This document shows, piece after piece, positions 1-19,500 of a stretch of 64,000 nt of DNA (position 1 is the stretch's first letter; the number at the start of each line of letters is the position of its first letter). The notes below the pieces were generated by a model. That model was given only the letters and a program-made list of their open reading frames with translations, was not told where the DNA came from and did not search any database. Position numbers and translations under genes: made by a program. Source of the DNA: Alligator mississippiensis (Eukaryota > Chordata > Crocodylia > Alligatoridae); NCBI RefSeq assembly GCF_030867095.1, contig NC_081835.1:40283892-40347891 (forward strand), in the 5' to 3' direction.

Positions 1-345
1 CCTCCACCTTTCTTCCCTACTCGATCCCTTCTGTGCAGTGTGTAGCCCTCTGTGGCCATGTTCCAGTCATGTGTGGTATACCACCAGGTCTCTGTGATCC
101 CTACTAGATCGTAATGCCCACTGGAGAGTAGGAGGGCTAGCTCCTCCTGCTTGTTCCCCATGCTTCTGGCATCAGTGTACAGGCACCTGAGTCCTCCAAT
201 TGAGACCCTTGATTTCCTGTCACACTAAGGGAGAACCGTTCCCTCAGCACTTGCAAGAGTGGTTATCCTAGTGTCCCCAACATTAGAATTTTTTTGTGTA
301 CCAGTCCCTGGGCATGCTTCAGTCAGTGTTTTCCTGTCCCCTAGT
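1..345 (-). mobile_element. CR1 LINE fragment, start of ORF2 (endonuclease N-terminus)
   Basis: Read on the minus strand, this gives the typical start of a CR1 endonuclease domain: a 'NKQEELALLL' stretch, then 'DLVGITETWW' and 'GYTLHRRDR'. The part at about 222-345 looks like the region just upstream of it. The fragment runs off the left edge of the window. It is a different copy from the CR1 that follows, because the next bases to the right encode the reverse-transcriptase end of the protein, not its continuation. Confidence 0.75.
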
Positions 346-2190
346 GATCTTACGGAGGGTGCAATCCAGCCCATCTTCCAAATCATTAATGAAGTTATTG
401 ACCAAAACCAGCCAGGATCTACCACCCCTGGGGGCACTCCACTTGATACTGGCTGCCAACTAGACATTGAGCCACTCATTACTACCTGTTGAGTCAGCAG
501 TCCAGCCAGCTTTCTATCCACCTGACCATCCAACCCAGACTTCCTAAGCTTGCTTGCAGGAATGCTGTGGGAAACCAAATCAGAATCCTTGCTGAAGTCA
601 AGCTACATAACGTCCACTGCTTTCCCCACATCCACAGAGCCAGTTATCTCATCATAGAAGGCAGTCAGGTTAGTCAGGTATGACTTGCCCTTGGTGAATC
701 CATGCTGACTGTTCCTAATCACCTTCTTCTCCTCGAAGTGCTTAGACATGAATTCCTTGAGGGTCTGCTCCTTGATTTTTCTGCGGCCTGAGGTAAGGCT
801 GACTGGTCTATAGTTCCCTGGATCCTTCTTCTTTCTTAAAGATGGGCACTATATTTTCCCTATTCCAATCATCCAGGACCTCCCCTGATCGCCATGAGTT
901 ATAGAAGATAGCGACCAGCAGCTCTGCAGTTACATCAGCCAGTTCCCTCAGCACCCTTGGTTGCATCCCGTCTGACCCCCTGGACTTGTATATATCCAAC
1001 TTTTCTAAATAGTCCTTAATCTGTTCTTTCACCACTGAGGTCTGCTCACCTTCTCCCCAAACTGTGCTGCCCAGTGCAGTAGTTTGAGAGCTGACCTTGC
1101 CTGTGAAGACCGAGGTACAAAAGGCATTGAGTACTTCAGCCTCGTCCTCCTCATCTGTGACTAGGTTGCATACCCCATTCAGTAAGGGACACATACTTTC
1201 CGTGACCTTCCTTTTGTTGCTAAGATACTTGTAGAAATGCTTCTTGATACCCTTCACATTCCTTGCTAGCTGCAACTCCAGTTGAACTTTAGCCTTCCTG
1301 ATTTCATTTCTCTATGCCAAAGTAATATTCTTATACTCCTCCTTATTTGTTTGTCCAAGATTCCACTTCTTGGAAGCTTCGTTTTTGTGTTTAAGTTCAC
1401 TGAAGAGTTCTCTGCTAAGCCAAGTTGACTGCTTGCCACATTTGCCATTCTTCCTGCACATGAGGATGGTTTATTCCTGTGCCCTCAGTAAGGCTTCTTT
1501 AAAATGAAACCAGCTCTTCTGGACTCCTTTCCTCCTCAGACTGCCCTCCCAGAGATTCTTACCCATCAGTTCCTGAAGGAGTCAAAGTCTGCTTTTGCGA
1601 AGTCCAGGGTCCATACTTTGCTGCTCTTCTTCCTTTCTTTTGTCAGAATCCTGAACTCGATTATTGCGTGGTCACTAGTGCCCAACTTGCCATCCACTTC
1701 TACATCCCCAACCAATTCTTCTCTGTATGTGAGCAGTAGTTCAAGAAGAACACGGCTTCTATTTGGTCTCTCCAACACTTGCAACAGGCGGTTGTCCCCA
1801 GTGCTCTTCAGAAATGTCCTGGATTGCCTGTACACAGCTGTATTGTCCTCCCAGCAGATGTCAGGGTGATTGAAGTCTCCCATGAGAACCAGAACCTGTG
1901 GTCTGGAAACTTCCACTAGTTGCCTGAAGAGAGCCTCATCTACCTCATCCTCCTGGTCTGATGGTTTATAGCATGCACCCACCATGACATCACCCTTGTT
2001 GCTGTCCCCTCTAACCTTAACCCAGAAACTTTCAACAGGCCTCCCTCCAGTTTCATACTGGAGCTCTGAGCAATCATACAGCTCTTTTACATGCAGTGCA
2101 ACTCCTTCCCTTCTTCTCCCCTGCCTGTCCTTCCTGAACAGTATGTACCCATTCATGACAGCGCTCCCACCATGCGAGCTTTCCCACTAA
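346..2190 (-). mobile_element. CR1 LINE copy, endonuclease plus reverse transcriptase N-terminus
   Basis: On the minus strand, 1566-2156 encodes an endonuclease C-terminal half with 'VLVLMGDFNHPDICW' and, near its end, 'LGTSDHAIIEF', both typical of the AP-endonuclease-like domain. Positions 808-1275 encode the linker and the start of the RT, including 'DGMQPRVLRELADVTAE' and 'IVPIFKKE'. The region is broken by frameshifts, and the RT catalytic core and 3' UTR are missing. The copy ends about 50 bp upstream of an EMC3 exon, so it lies in the preceding EMC3 intron. Confidence 0.8.
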
Positions 2191-8633
<6,443 letters not shown>

Positions 8634-8745
8634 AAGCTGGATTGAATTTGAGTGTATGCTTGGTATTTTAAAAGAAAACTGTCGTTATAAAAATGTGTGA
8701 TGTATTTTAGTGATGCTCAGAATAAAAAAAGGCCATGCTCAGAAC
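8634..8745 (+). other. EMC3: EMC3 3' UTR with polyadenylation signal
   Basis: An AATAAA hexamer lies at 8721-8726, about 90 bases after the stop codon. A second AATAAA at 9100-9105 could give a longer 3' UTR. Which one is used cannot be told from the sequence. Confidence 0.6.
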
Positions 8746-9671
8746 ATCAGTTTTTAAAGAATTATTTATTGGAATTTATTATTTATTATTCCAGGGCTTG
8801 GAAAAGATTATTTTTTCCTACCTGTATTCATGGTATATTTGAGCCAAAGGAAATTAATATAGGCTTTCAGTTATTAAGGAGAGGGTATTATTTAACATTT
8901 TAGAAGACATACATCTTTCAGTTTTGATCGGGGGGGGACTTATTGGCAAACAGCTTCTACAGCTAGCATATGCAAATAATCTTGGAGATAAACACCAATT
9001 TATTGGATTTTAGCAAATCAAGTAGTGTATTAGATAATCTATCTTTACCCATTTAAAACATCATCCAGTTGACTTGTATTACTAAACCAGCCTTTACAGA
9101 ATAAAGTTAGGTCAGAATAACAAAGTTGGACATTCAAAACTGATGTACCAAAGAATTAGATAAGTCATCTTCAGAATCAGCCTCAGGATTCCGTTTCTTG
9201 AAGGTTTGATGCTTTTTCCTTTTCCTCTTTTATGTTTGTTGTCTTTTCCTGTTTTAACCATGAAATTGTTTTGTCAGAGGAAAAGAAAGTTATATACTTG
9301 AAAGAATACTTTTAAAAGAATAGCAACAGCTGTCAGAATTATTGTTCCTTGTAAGGCAAGAGAAGGAATCCCTGGGGCAGAGAGGAAGAAACCAGGGTTT
9401 GAAGGGTGCTTGCCTGCAGTCACCCAATCACCTAGGATACATACAGCTACAAAGGAATCTTCCTTTTCCTGGTGCTTCTGGAGGGGAGGGGGAAGGAAGG
9501 CGAGCTCTCTACCCATTCATTGGCACCAGAGTGGTCACTTGGTGTCAGCTGATCCTCCAATTCCACGAGCTGGAACAGGAAGTGTCTGGGTAACAAGGCT
9601 TACTCTGATGTGAGAGTGCTTCATTGTGCCCTCCATCTTGCACTCTCTGTTTCTGCTTTTTGCTTGATCTC
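8746..9671. other. Spacer downstream of EMC3, nothing firm
   Basis: This is A/T-rich spacer sequence. A lysine-rich open segment on the minus strand near 9140-9230 is discussed among the rejected items. No repeat family was recognised. Confidence 0.5.
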
Positions 9672-10445
9672 CTGGTTTCATAGTTTCATAGTATAGTTTC
9701 ATAGTAGCTAGGGTCAGGAGGGACCTGAACGGATCATCTAGCCTGACCCCCCTGCCACAGGCAGGAATGAATGCTGGGTTCACAAGACCCCAGACAGGTG
9801 ATCATCCAACCTCCTCTTGAATTTGCCCAAGGTAGGGATGAGGACCACTTCCCTGGGAAGTTGGTTCCAGATTTTGGCCACCCTAACTGTAAAATATTGC
9901 TTTCTGATCTCTAACCTAAACCTGTCTTCCATCAGCTTATTACCATTGTTCCTTGTTACCCCAGGTGGTGCTGGGGAGAAAAGGGCTCTTCCTATTTGCT
10001 GATGATCTCCCCTGATGAGTTTGCAAGCAGCCAGCAGGTCGTTCCCCCCAGCCTCCTCTTGCTGAGGCTGAACAGGTTGAGGTCCCTCAGTCTCTCCTCG
10101 TAGGGCCTGTCCTGCTGCCCTCTCACCAAACGGGTGGCCCTCTTCTGAACCCTCTCCAGGCTGGCCACATCCCTCTTGAAATGCAGCGCCCAGTATTGGA
10201 TGCAGTACTCCAACTGCAGCCTGACCAAAGTTACAAAGAGGGGGAGGATTGCCTCTCTGGACTGGCTTGAGATGCATCTTTGGATGCATGACAAGGTATG
10301 GCTGGCCTTGCTGGCTGTGGTCTGGCATTGGTGGCTCATGTTCATCTTGGAGTCAGTAATAACTCCAAGATCAATAATGACTCCAAGATCCCTTTCCGCC
10401 TCTGTGCTTTCAAGAGGGGAACTCCCCAGCCTGTACTCCCTGGGT
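9672..10445 (-). mobile_element. CR1 LINE 3' end, 5'-truncated
   Basis: The + strand starts with the reverse complement of the CR1 tail, with repeated 'tttcatag', then 'agggtcaggagggacctgaa'. The minus strand encodes the RT C-terminus in two overlapping frames (9780-10328 and 9992-10345), with 'LERVQKRATRLVRGQ', 'PYEERLRDLNLFSLSKRR' and 'TVRVAKIWNQLPREVV'. One frameshift separates them. The copy is truncated at 10445, exactly where a hAT remnant begins. Confidence 0.88.
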
Positions 10446-11577
10446 TTACCATCTTGGCATCAAAAAAAATATATACTAAAAATCACACATCTACAATAAA
10501 ATATTTAAATTTTGTTTCAAAAAATATTTTTGTCCCAATTAGTGTGTTTGCATTGTGTATACAGAGGCAATTGCATAAAAGCTCAAAATGAACACTTACT
10601 CTTGTGTATTGTGGGGGGGTATGGGTGGGGGGGGTTTGTGGGGGTGGATTTGTGGGGGTGTGTGGGTGGGTATGGGGTTTGTGAGGGACTGTGGGATGTA
10701 TGGAGAGGGTGTATATGTATGCATGTATGTGAGTGTGTGATGGGGTCTGCATGTGGGACCCCCCTACAAACACCCTGCCTCATGCACACACCCCTCCATT
10801 GCACACAACCCCTGCCAGCAGCAGCAGCAGGCCCTCGGGGCACTCATGGCCCGCAACAGGCAAAGCCCCCTGGCACAATGCAGTCCCAGTAAGCCTCAGG
10901 ACTTCATGTAGCTGGGCTGCCAGCTCCACCGCACAGGGCTCACATGCCTGAGCCCTGCACAGTAAAACTGGCAGCACAGGTCATGGGGCTCGACCGGGGA
11001 AACGGAGAGGAGCAGAGCTGGCCTGGCTCCATAGTGTGGGGTTTCCCACCACTCCACACAACCCACGCATATCTGTGAGCAGGGCCGGGCCGGGCCGGGC
11101 CAGGCCACCACTCCCTGCAGAGGTGCACAGCTCAGACGTAGAACCTGGGAACTGGATGTGAGCTCCACACAATGGGGCCAAGCAGACCCCGTGCCCCTGC
11201 CAGCCTGGGCTCCATGCTCCTGCCACCCAGCCCTAGGTCGCTGGCAGCTCCAGGGGCATCAGCATGGGCCCTGTGCTCTGACCCAGCTGACGTTTCACTT
11301 CCACCCACAGCCTGCCCACCTGCTGCTGTCACTACCATCGCTTCCCCCACCGTTTCCCTACTTCCTGAGGGGCCAGGGTCAGGGCCATCCCACGGGCGAG
11401 AGTGGGGGTGCAGCATGTTGCCTCCGTGTGAGCAAGTGGGGCTTAGCCCCATGCAAGCACAGCAGGGGCAGCCCAGGGCTGGGCCAGATGTAGTGAATTG
11501 GTTGGTACCTGCCCACGGGCCAGATGAAATCTCCTGGTGGGCTGGATCTGGCCCACGGGATATTTTGCCCACCCCTG
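10446..11577 (+). mobile_element. hAT-type family 1, copy B, left end missing
   Basis: The start matches family 1 from its internal 'ccatctt' block onward, then the AT-rich block, then a G/T-rich tract at 10600-10740. The right end is the intact terminus 'ttttgcccacccctg' at 11577. The left terminus and about 200 bp are absent and a CR1 abuts instead. I found no second half beyond the CR1, so this is truncation rather than a simple insertion. Confidence 0.75.
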
Positions 11578-14500
11578 CTTTGTCATCATCAACTCCTCTA
11601 TATTCTCACTGCCTTCTGCCGGCCTGTGGGGCAGAAGAGGAGGGGAGGATGGCATCTGCTCTGTGCCCCACTGCTCTTTGTCACTTGTCAGCCTGACTAC
11701 CAACAGGTCCCTGAGCTACAAGTTCTACTGACTGCCCAGTGGCTTTTGTCTACAGCTTTCAGCTCCTGAATGGAGCCATCCTGTCTGTCAACCTGAATGG
11801 CACCATTCATCCCCATTCACACGCTGTCAATATCCAAGCCAACTGGATACAATCCCCTGAGAGGGCTCTCACCCTGCCAGCAAAAATCCCACCAGCTCAG
11901 CCTTCCTTCAGAAGTGTTTGATTGTTCCCCTTGTCCATTCCTTGCCTCCCAGGCCCCTGCCCCATGCTTCAGCAGAAGGGCTGTGACATGGGAGTGACTG
12001 CTGGGAGGCCCAGTTGCTTCATTCTTGCAGCTTCTTTCCCATGGTGTGTGAAGTGCCCAAGGAACGAAAAGTTATTTAAAGAACAAGCCCAGGCTAAGGG
12101 GGAGGGGGTCTGGGTTAAATGCTGCCCTGTAGCTGGTGTCAGACCTCAATGCAACAGGCTACAGCAGAGAAGCCAACCTTCAGGGGAGGGTAATTCCCAG
12201 ATAGTCACTCTGGTTTGCATTTGGAGGTAAATGTCTTGGCTGTTCAAAAGCACCAAGTGTAGAAATCTGCACAGGGCGGAGGGAGCAAAGGAAGGCTCTT
12301 GCCCCCTTTATCCTCTTCTATCAGGGGGGAATTCACCTGTGTCAGACTGTGGGAACACTCAGTTCTACCTGTTCTAGAACACTGCTGGGACTGCTGTTGG
12401 TACCTCCCTGGTTTGCACATGTGTGTACACAAGCCTGATGCTACTTCAAGCCTGGCTTTCCAAAAGCATTTCCCCCTTGACTACTGGGAAAAGGCCAGCG
12501 TGGATGTGCACCAGTGAGGCAACCATGGCAGCAGCTGTCAGCCCTGGGTTCTTCAGCGTGCCATAGCTGCGCCTGCTCCTGCCACACAGTAACGCCCGCC
12601 TCCTACCCAGTGTAGAAAGCAGTTGAAGTGCTTTGGGAGCAGAGCTCACCCTTTGCCCACAAGAGTCTGTTCCCTATGAAGACATGCCTGCAAAATCCAG
12701 GCATTCTTCACAGGCTCCACCCCCAGCACAAAGTAAGGAAATGCCTTGCCCCTGCCTGTTTAAGGCAGCTGAGATTGATATGAGTAGCCATGAGCCCAGG
12801 GCTCAGAACAGCTGAAAGCCAAGACAAGAGGCTCCTCACAGCTCCTTCTGCAGTGTTCAGACACAAGTACCACTCACATACCATATAGGACATCTTGCCC
12901 CCGCCTGCTTTCTGCTGGGACAGCCACTACCAAAAATAGGTCCCTCCAGGTTGGGGACAAAGCAGCGGCAGATAGGTGACCTGTGCTGAGTGTTTAAGCA
13001 CTGGGATAGTGACTGGCACCTCCACTTTCAAGAGGCAAGCAGTACTGAAATTGAGAAGCCTAGATCTGCAACCCCACAGAGACCTGCAGCATCAAAATCC
13101 TTACAACACAGTGCAAGGGAACAGGCGCCCTATCTGAAGGCCTCTCACCCTTCGAAAGCCTTTGCCTGCAGAGGCATGAAGTAACTGGGCATGATGCCAC
13201 CTTGCTAACAGGCAGCGTTAAATCCACAAGGCATCTTAGGGCTCACCTAGGGTCTGAGCAAGGCACCCACCTGCATAGCTCAGGTATTTATGGCTACAGC
13301 TGTGGGCTGGCTCAGCCAGGAAGCAGAACCAAGTGCATTTGACTTGACACACCATGGAGGAGAGGAAACCTCAGGGCAAGGCAGCTTGTGGAGACAGCAG
13401 CTCCATGGCTCCCTGTGACAAGGAATAACAGTGTGCGCTGAGGTGGGAGCCTGGGAGCTGAGAAACCACAGGGGAACACAGGGACCTCTGGGTGTTTGTA
13501 CATTGCAAAAGCAAGTGGGGAGTAATTCCCAAGCTATGCAGATGCATAAAACATGCACATGAGGATATGGTTCATTTGCATATGCTCCCTAGGATCCCAG
13601 GTACAAACTTCCACCAAAAGCAAAAGCACACACCCTCCCCAGACTACAGGCATGGAGCTGGCCTTCAGTCAGGCCAATGACCAGGGGTACAGCAGCCCTG
13701 GAAGAAGGCACATCACTGCTCCATTTCTCCCCAGCATTACAGTCCCTCTCCTCGCTGCTGAGCATCCGAGTAACAGAAGACCAGCAGAGCATCAGGCCAG
13801 TGGTAACGTGCCCTAAGGACCTTGTTTGAGAAGCACAGCTGGCACATGGGGGCTTGGGAGGTCTCAGGCAGGGGAAGCCCAATGCCACCAGCCTTTGTAG
13901 ACACACAGAGAGGGAAGTGGGATGTACCCCTTGGTGTTGCTAGCTATGCAGCTACCTATTAACCACAGCCCCTGCCCACAGTGCACCTGCAGGCTTTAGA
14001 CTCAGAGCAGTGCTCTGTCCCAAGAGGCTTGTCCTTCTCTATTTAGGCTCCAAATCCCAGCATAGCTCTACCTGGAAGGTCAATGACCCAGAAAGGATGG
14101 GCAAACCATGCCAGGGGAAGGCTGCAAAGGGAGAAATGAGCCCCCTATGCTGCTCCTCCAGCTTTGGGACTCCCACAGTATTTTCCAGCTCCTCTCTCTC
14201 TGCTACCACCAGTGACTGGAGGAAACAATAGTTTAGTGACCTAATCAAAAGCAGCTGCCCAGAATACCAGAAGAATGATGAATGCATGTTAAGTCCCCTT
14301 AACAAAACTAGGTCTTATGAGGCTTGCCTGGAGCACTTATTTCATTGCTTTAATTTGTGAATCACGTTAGATAGGGGAAGGGGAGGGGAGTCACGGAGCG
14401 GGTGGGACAGGACTAGTACACATTTCATCCATTCTTCCAAGAGACCAAAAGTGCTGCCCTGCCCTGGTCAGCCAAGCCCTCCCTCTTCAGTCACTGGAAA

Positions 14501-14937
14501 TGTGGTGCCCAGGGACTCTGTGCAGCAAAGCTAGGCCTGAGCCTAGGCTAAGCACAGACACCCAAGAGCTTGGAGATTAAGTCTAGGCAAAGAAGTAAAG
14601 GGGCTGGGAGGTGGCTGTTTGGGAGTGATTTGCTTGCAAAGATAGATTCACCCTTCCTCCTCCTCCCGCCTTTGCCTGCTGAGAGAAACACCAGGGTGGT
14701 GCCCCAGTTGCTTCCAATGGATCACAGCTTTTGCAGAGCTGCCTTCAGCTTCCAGGTGCTGGGTGCAAAACCAAAGCACTGCCCTGCCTTGGATCCCCTC
14801 TGGCTGCTGGAGGAAAGCAAAGCATGTACTCTCCTGACAGATTTTTCTAGATTTCCACCCCCTCCCCCCAAATTTATGCAGTTACTAAATAGTCCCTAAC
14901 CCTTATGGCTCTTTATATCAGCAAATCCCAACATCAT
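11578..14937. other. Intergenic sequence between EMC3 and GPX1, nothing recognised
   Basis: This is moderately GC-rich sequence. Short open frames on all strands lack domain-like composition, splice context or codon bias. No repeat family was recognised by eye. Confidence 0.5.
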
Positions 14938-15065
14938 TCCCTCCATTTTATAGGTTGAGAAACCTGAGGCACAGAGCAGGAAAGGGATGTGTCCAAGGTC
15001 ATCCATCAGGGCAGTGGCAGAGCCCCAATGAGTACCCAGGTGTTCTGAGCCCCTGTCCAACGTCC
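14938..15065 (-). mobile_element. MIR-type CORE-SINE fragment
   Basis: The + strand contains 'cattttataggttgagaaac', then 'ctgaggcacagagcaggaaa', 'ccaaggtcatc' and 'gtggcagagcc'. These follow the reverse complement of the MIR consensus core in order. MIR elements are ancient tRNA-derived SINEs shared across amniotes. The tRNA head with its B box is degenerate here. Confidence 0.85.
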
Positions 15066-15860
15066 CTCTCATTCAAATTGCGAATGTGGCAACATACATG
15101 ATTTGTTCTCAGTGCTTGCCAAGTTTGAAGTTTGGCAAGAGTGGCCCAGGCAGAAGCAGGTGGGGCTCAGCCTCATGCAGAGTGCTGCAGGGGTAGCCAT
15201 GAGCCAGATGAGCAGAGAGTGGACTGCACTTTATTAGTCACACAACCACTCCCACATTTACTGTTAGCAACCATGCAAGTGATGAGGATCTTGCTCATTC
15301 TGTTTGTTACTTGCAAAAGTTATTAATTCCAGAGCCAGAAACAAAATGCCTGCAAAATTAAGTACATACCAATGAAAACTGTCTTGTGTGACATAGATAG
15401 CAGCTTAGCACTACCAGCATGGAAAGATTTTAATAAAAGTATAGCTCAATCTATTCTTGAAAATACTCTATACTTCCTATTGCCTGTGGCCCAAAATACA
15501 GTTAATGTTTTGCAGTAGACTCTGCCAGTAACAATAAGAGGAGAGGCCTATCCAACCTAGCAACGATTGTTTTTCGTAAGAATATGATGAAACTTAGTGT
15601 GGTAACTGCTGTACATCCTTCAGTTCAAAGTATAACTACTCAAACCTACATGAAAGCAGAACATGGGCTGTAGGATTTGTTGCATGCTTATTAAGCAACA
15701 CAGCTGTGTTCTGACACTTATTCATAACCAGAAGAACCAGGGGCTGTGGACCTTGCAGGCTGTTCATCCTGGGCTTCCCCTGCAACCAGTTCAGGTATCA
15801 GGTATTGAGAAAACACACAATGCCCAACCACCCCCAGCTAACCAGACAGAAAAAGCGATG
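15066..15860. other. Spacer downstream of GPX1, nothing recognised
   Basis: No gene or repeat was identified. The GPX1 transcript is expected to end near the right side of this stretch. Confidence 0.45.
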
Positions 15861-15876
15861 AAAAAGGAGACACATT

Positions 15877-15900
15877 TTTATTTCAAGATCTATATTTATT
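15877..15900 (-). other. GPX1: Candidate GPX1 polyadenylation signals
   Basis: On the minus strand, AATAAA occurs at 15900-15895 and again at 15882-15877, about 310-330 bases past the stop codon and beyond the SECIS element. Either could end the GPX1 mRNA. Confidence 0.6.
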
Positions 15901-15983
15901 TCAAGAGCCTACAAGAGACTCACAAAAAGCTACTTAGACTCAGAACTGCGTGTCCTGGTGTAGTCTGCTAAACTTCACATGGA

Positions 15984-16050
15984 ACTTTTACAGAATACAT
16001 CAAGTGCTCTTCTTCAGGAGTTTGGAAGAGGCACCATCATAAGTAAAACT
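15984..16050 (-). promoter_or_regulatory. GPX1: SECIS element of GPX1
   Basis: Read on the minus strand from 16050, the order is 'TTTTAC', a quartet strand 'ATGATGG' from 16040, a stem 'GTGCCTCTTC', the apical 'AAA', a complementary 'GAAGAGCAC', then 'TGAT' and 'GTAAAA', which closes the lower stem. This is the eukaryotic SECIS layout: an ATGA/TGA non-Watson-Crick quartet plus apical adenosines. The element starts about 160 bases after the GPX1 stop codon, where it can direct selenocysteine insertion at the in-frame TGA at 19468-19470. Confidence 0.9.
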
Positions 16051-16208
16051 TCCAGGAGCAATAGCATCTTACTGCCAGACCAAACTAGCTCACAGAAAGA
16101 ACAGGTAGTCCACAGGACAACACACCTGGCAGACTGACAGAACAGGAAGTAAAAAGTTAGAGGTAACATGTTAGCAGAAACTGAAATAAGTTTCAGCAGG
16201 AGTTTGGT

Positions 16209-16574
16209 TTAGTTGAGAGCATTTGAAGGAATCTGCTGAAGGAGCTTTTCAATATCATCTTGGATCTTGATAGTTTCAAAGCGTCTGCTGTAACGCTTGA
16301 AAGGTATTCCATCAGGGCCAATGAGGAACTTTTCAAAGTTCCAGGAGATGTCGTTCCTGCAAACTGGAGACCAGATGATGTACTGTGGATTGGTCATCAG
16401 TGCCACTGGATCATCATGTGGGAAAGGCAATGCCTCTTTCAAAAATGTGAAAAGTGGGTGAGCATTTGCTCCATTCACGTCGCATTTCTCAAACATGGTA
16501 AAATTGGGCTCATAACCATTGCCAGGACGGACATACTTTAAGGAAAGCAGAATCTCATCATTGGTGGCATTCTC
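16209..16574 (-). CDS. GPX1: GPX1 exon 2 (Trp/Asn catalytic residues, C-terminus)
   Basis: The acceptor on the minus strand is 'ttcatag' at 16579-16575 inward. The exon encodes 121 residues from '[18 protein letters not shown]' to 'QIPSNALN', followed by a stop at 16211-16209. Confidence 0.95.
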   Translation of the reverse strand, partial: ENATNDEILLSLKYVRPGNGYEPNFTMFEKCDVNGANAHPLFTFLKEALPFPHDDPVALMTNPQYIIWSPVCRNDISWNFEKFLIGPDGIPFKRYSRRFETIKIQDDIEKLLQQIPSNALN

Positions 16575-19500
16575 CTATGAAAAGAAAAAAAACTATGATC
16601 CAGTATAAGGATAAACAATGAAAATATTTCTATTACAAAAATAAAAATGGAAAAATGTCTCTCTCTCTGGACATTCACACCAACTAATAACATTCAGCCT
16701 GCCATCAGCTGAATTAGAAGGTACTTATATGAGGAATACATTTTTGAAAAGGGCTTCTAGTAGCAGCAGAGGATTTACAGCCCCCTATCAGAAACTGATC
16801 TTTGTACTAGTACAGGGGTCAGCAACCCCCGGCATGCGTGCCTAGCATGGCATGTGAGGCTATTTTCCTCAGCACACATTGGGGCCGGGGAGGCAGCAGC
16901 TGTTTGCAGCCTCTTGGCTGCAGCCAGCCCTGGCTCTGTGTAGCTGCTGCCAGCTGGGAGCCCGAGCTGCTCCCAGCAGGTGGCTAGGAGGCTGCAAGCT
17001 CTGCTGGCACCATGGCTGGCAGCAGCTACCCCAGAGCCATTGCCGGCTGCAGCAGAGAGACTACAAACAGCTGCTGCCTCCCTGCCCTGGTCCCCATCCA
17101 GCCCCAACGGGCACAGTGCCAGCACCTGCTGCCTCCCCTGAGCCTGGGGTGGGGAGACAGCTAGGGCTGGAGGTGGGGAGGCAGCAGTTGTTTGTAGCCT
17201 TCCGGCTGCAGCTGGCCCATGGCCTGGGTAGTTGCTGATAGCCACGGAGCTTGGGCTGCTCCCAGCAGGTGGCTGGGACAATGGAAGCCCTGCGGGCTCC
17301 GTGGCTAACAGCAGCTACCCAGAACCTGGGCCAGCTGCAAACGGCTGCTGCCTCCCAGACCCAGCCCCAGGCTCTGGGGAGCATCAGATACTGGCAATGC
17401 TCCCCACTGTACTGCCCTCACTGCTGCTTCTGAAGAGCAGCGTGTGGAACCCAGTGCGGCAGGAGACAGCAAGGGCACAGAAAGCTGCCTGCCACTTCGA
17501 GCTCCCCACTGCCCTGGCCACACTTCCCCTGCAGGTGGGGGCAGCAGCAAGGGGCACAACCCTGTGTGCTGCCCACGCTGCTCCCGTGCACACAGGGGAA
17601 GTGTGACCCAGGCAGCGCAGAGCTTGCAGCAGCAGGCAGCTTCCCTGTGAGGCCCCTCTGTGAGCTGCTGCTCCGGGTTGCACACGCTGCGCTCCTGGCA
17701 CTGCTGCCCTCCCCTGGGCCCTCTGGAGCGCAGCATGTGAACATGCGTGACCACCAGTGTATAGCTTCCCAGCAGGGCTGCTCCTAGTGCAGTGCTCAGG
17801 TGCCATTCAGCTCCCACCACCTCCAGCGGCTCCTCCTCTTCATGTTGCCCCTGCTGCTCTGGTGGGGAGGAAAGTGGGTGACTGTAGCCAGGAGGTTCCT
17901 GCCCAATGCGAGAGGGTCTAGCTCCAGCTCCCAGTTGCCTTCCACCCACTTGGCTACCCACGGGTGGCTGCTTATCACACCAGTGGTGCAGTAGTGGCCA
18001 CAGGAGCAGCAGGAGGAACCAAGCAGCATCCAGGCACTGGGAGCAGCCCCACCAGGAAGTTGTGCATGCCGGCCAGGGCTGGTGGACGCAGGCAGAAGCG
18101 CAGTGCTGGCTGCCCCGGACAGGGCTTGCGCCCATGCAGAGCATTGCAGGGGCAACCATGGACTGCACCTGCACTGCTCTGCTGCATGCACCCCCTGCCC
18201 CTCACTCCCTCCTCTATCCCCAGCTGGCTCCTGGGACTTAGCACCCAAGCAGTCTCCCCCTCCCCACACACACCCATACTCTGTTTCCTGCTTTCTCTCT
18301 GCACTCCCTCCCCCACCCCAAGTCCCTGGTACATGGCTGGGTGCCTCAGGAGTTGCACCAAGCATATGGCCCAAACCAGTGTGTGGGAGTGTAGTGTGGC
18401 ACCTGCCCAGCTGGGGACTTGGGGCAGGGGAAGGAGTGCAGGTAGAAGAGAGGAACAAAAGTTAGGTTTCCCAGACCTTTGCTCTCTCTGCCTGAGGGTG
18501 GAAATGGCAATTATTTGATCTGGAGGGCCACGGGGGGGGGGAAGAGGGTGTTGACCCTGCTTGTGACAGCTCACCCAAACTCTCTAAGTAGCCCTCCAGC
18601 CCAAATAATTGCCCACCCCTGAACTAAAGAGACATCTGGTCCCGCCTACTGTGAGTTTATTTTGTATTTCCACAGAAAGTTATTTTGACATTCTTCCATG
18701 CCTTGCCTTTCATCTTGTTTTCAGTTCACAACACTGCTGTTGCCATGGCTGGTTACTGTGTCGCAATCTCCTGTAGGCCTTGACTTTATGCAAAGGGAAG
18801 CCCACGCCCTACTTGTTTTACTCTAGTTGGAAAGTTATTTCCCCCTCTCTCTCCAGCCAAGCCCCAGCCTTGCTAGGAAGCTCACTCCCACCCAAGTTTG
18901 CGTCCTGCCAAGTCCCAGCCCAGCTAGAGAGTGGGCACGTCTCCATGAGAGCCAGAAACAGGGGGAGCTTAAACATCACCCTTGTTGAAAGTTTTAACTA
19001 AAAGAGCAGGGCCTGGCCTAGGGCTTCCAGAAATGCCTTCCAGCAATACTTCTACAAGGGTCTACTGATTTACGCTAGAAAAACCTGCCAGAGCTGCAGG
19101 CTTGGCACATTAGTTATTAACCTTTCACCTCCCCTCCTGTTCGTTATTATTTGCCCCAAGAAATCTGGAACACGTCACTAGTGGCCCCAGTACTAAAGGG
19201 GACTTGCAGTTTTGTTGCGGCCTGGGCCCGCCGCGTGCTGCTCCAGGACGTGCGGAGGGAGTCCTGCCGGCTGCAGGGGCCGGAGAGGAGAGGTCAAGGC
19301 CAGCAGCGCCCGCGCCCCGCGCGGCCGGGCAGCTCCTGCGCTGGGCCCGGCGCCCCCGGTACCTGGTGTCCGAACTGGTTGCAGGGGAAGCCCAGGACGA
19401 GCAGCCCGCGAGGCCCGTACCGCTCCTGCAGCTCGTTGAGCTGCGTGAAGTCGCGGGCCGTGGTGCCTCAGAGCGAAGCCACGTTGGAGACCAGGAGCAC

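Noticed and set aside
9130..9270. Lysine-rich open segment on the minus strand ending in a stop near 9141
   Set aside because: It could be the last exon of a gene converging on EMC3, but a stop lies a few codons upstream in that frame, the acceptor is weak, and I do not recognise the peptide.
16209..16574. Assignment to GPX2 instead of GPX1
   Set aside because: Signature stretches in exon 2 ('[15 protein letters not shown]', 'WSPVCRND') fit GPX1 better than GPX2. Lineage-specific paralogues cannot be excluded without a tree.
17305..18574. Overlapping open frames up to 289 codons in the GPX1 intron
   Set aside because: They come from CAG/CTG-rich repeat DNA next to a hAT-type end, are open on both strands, and show no domain or splice support.
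16813..18621. One large hAT element spanning the GPX1 intron repeats
   Set aside because: The left end belongs to family 2 and the right end to family 1, and the flanking 8-mers (TACTAGTA and AACTAAAG) do not match.
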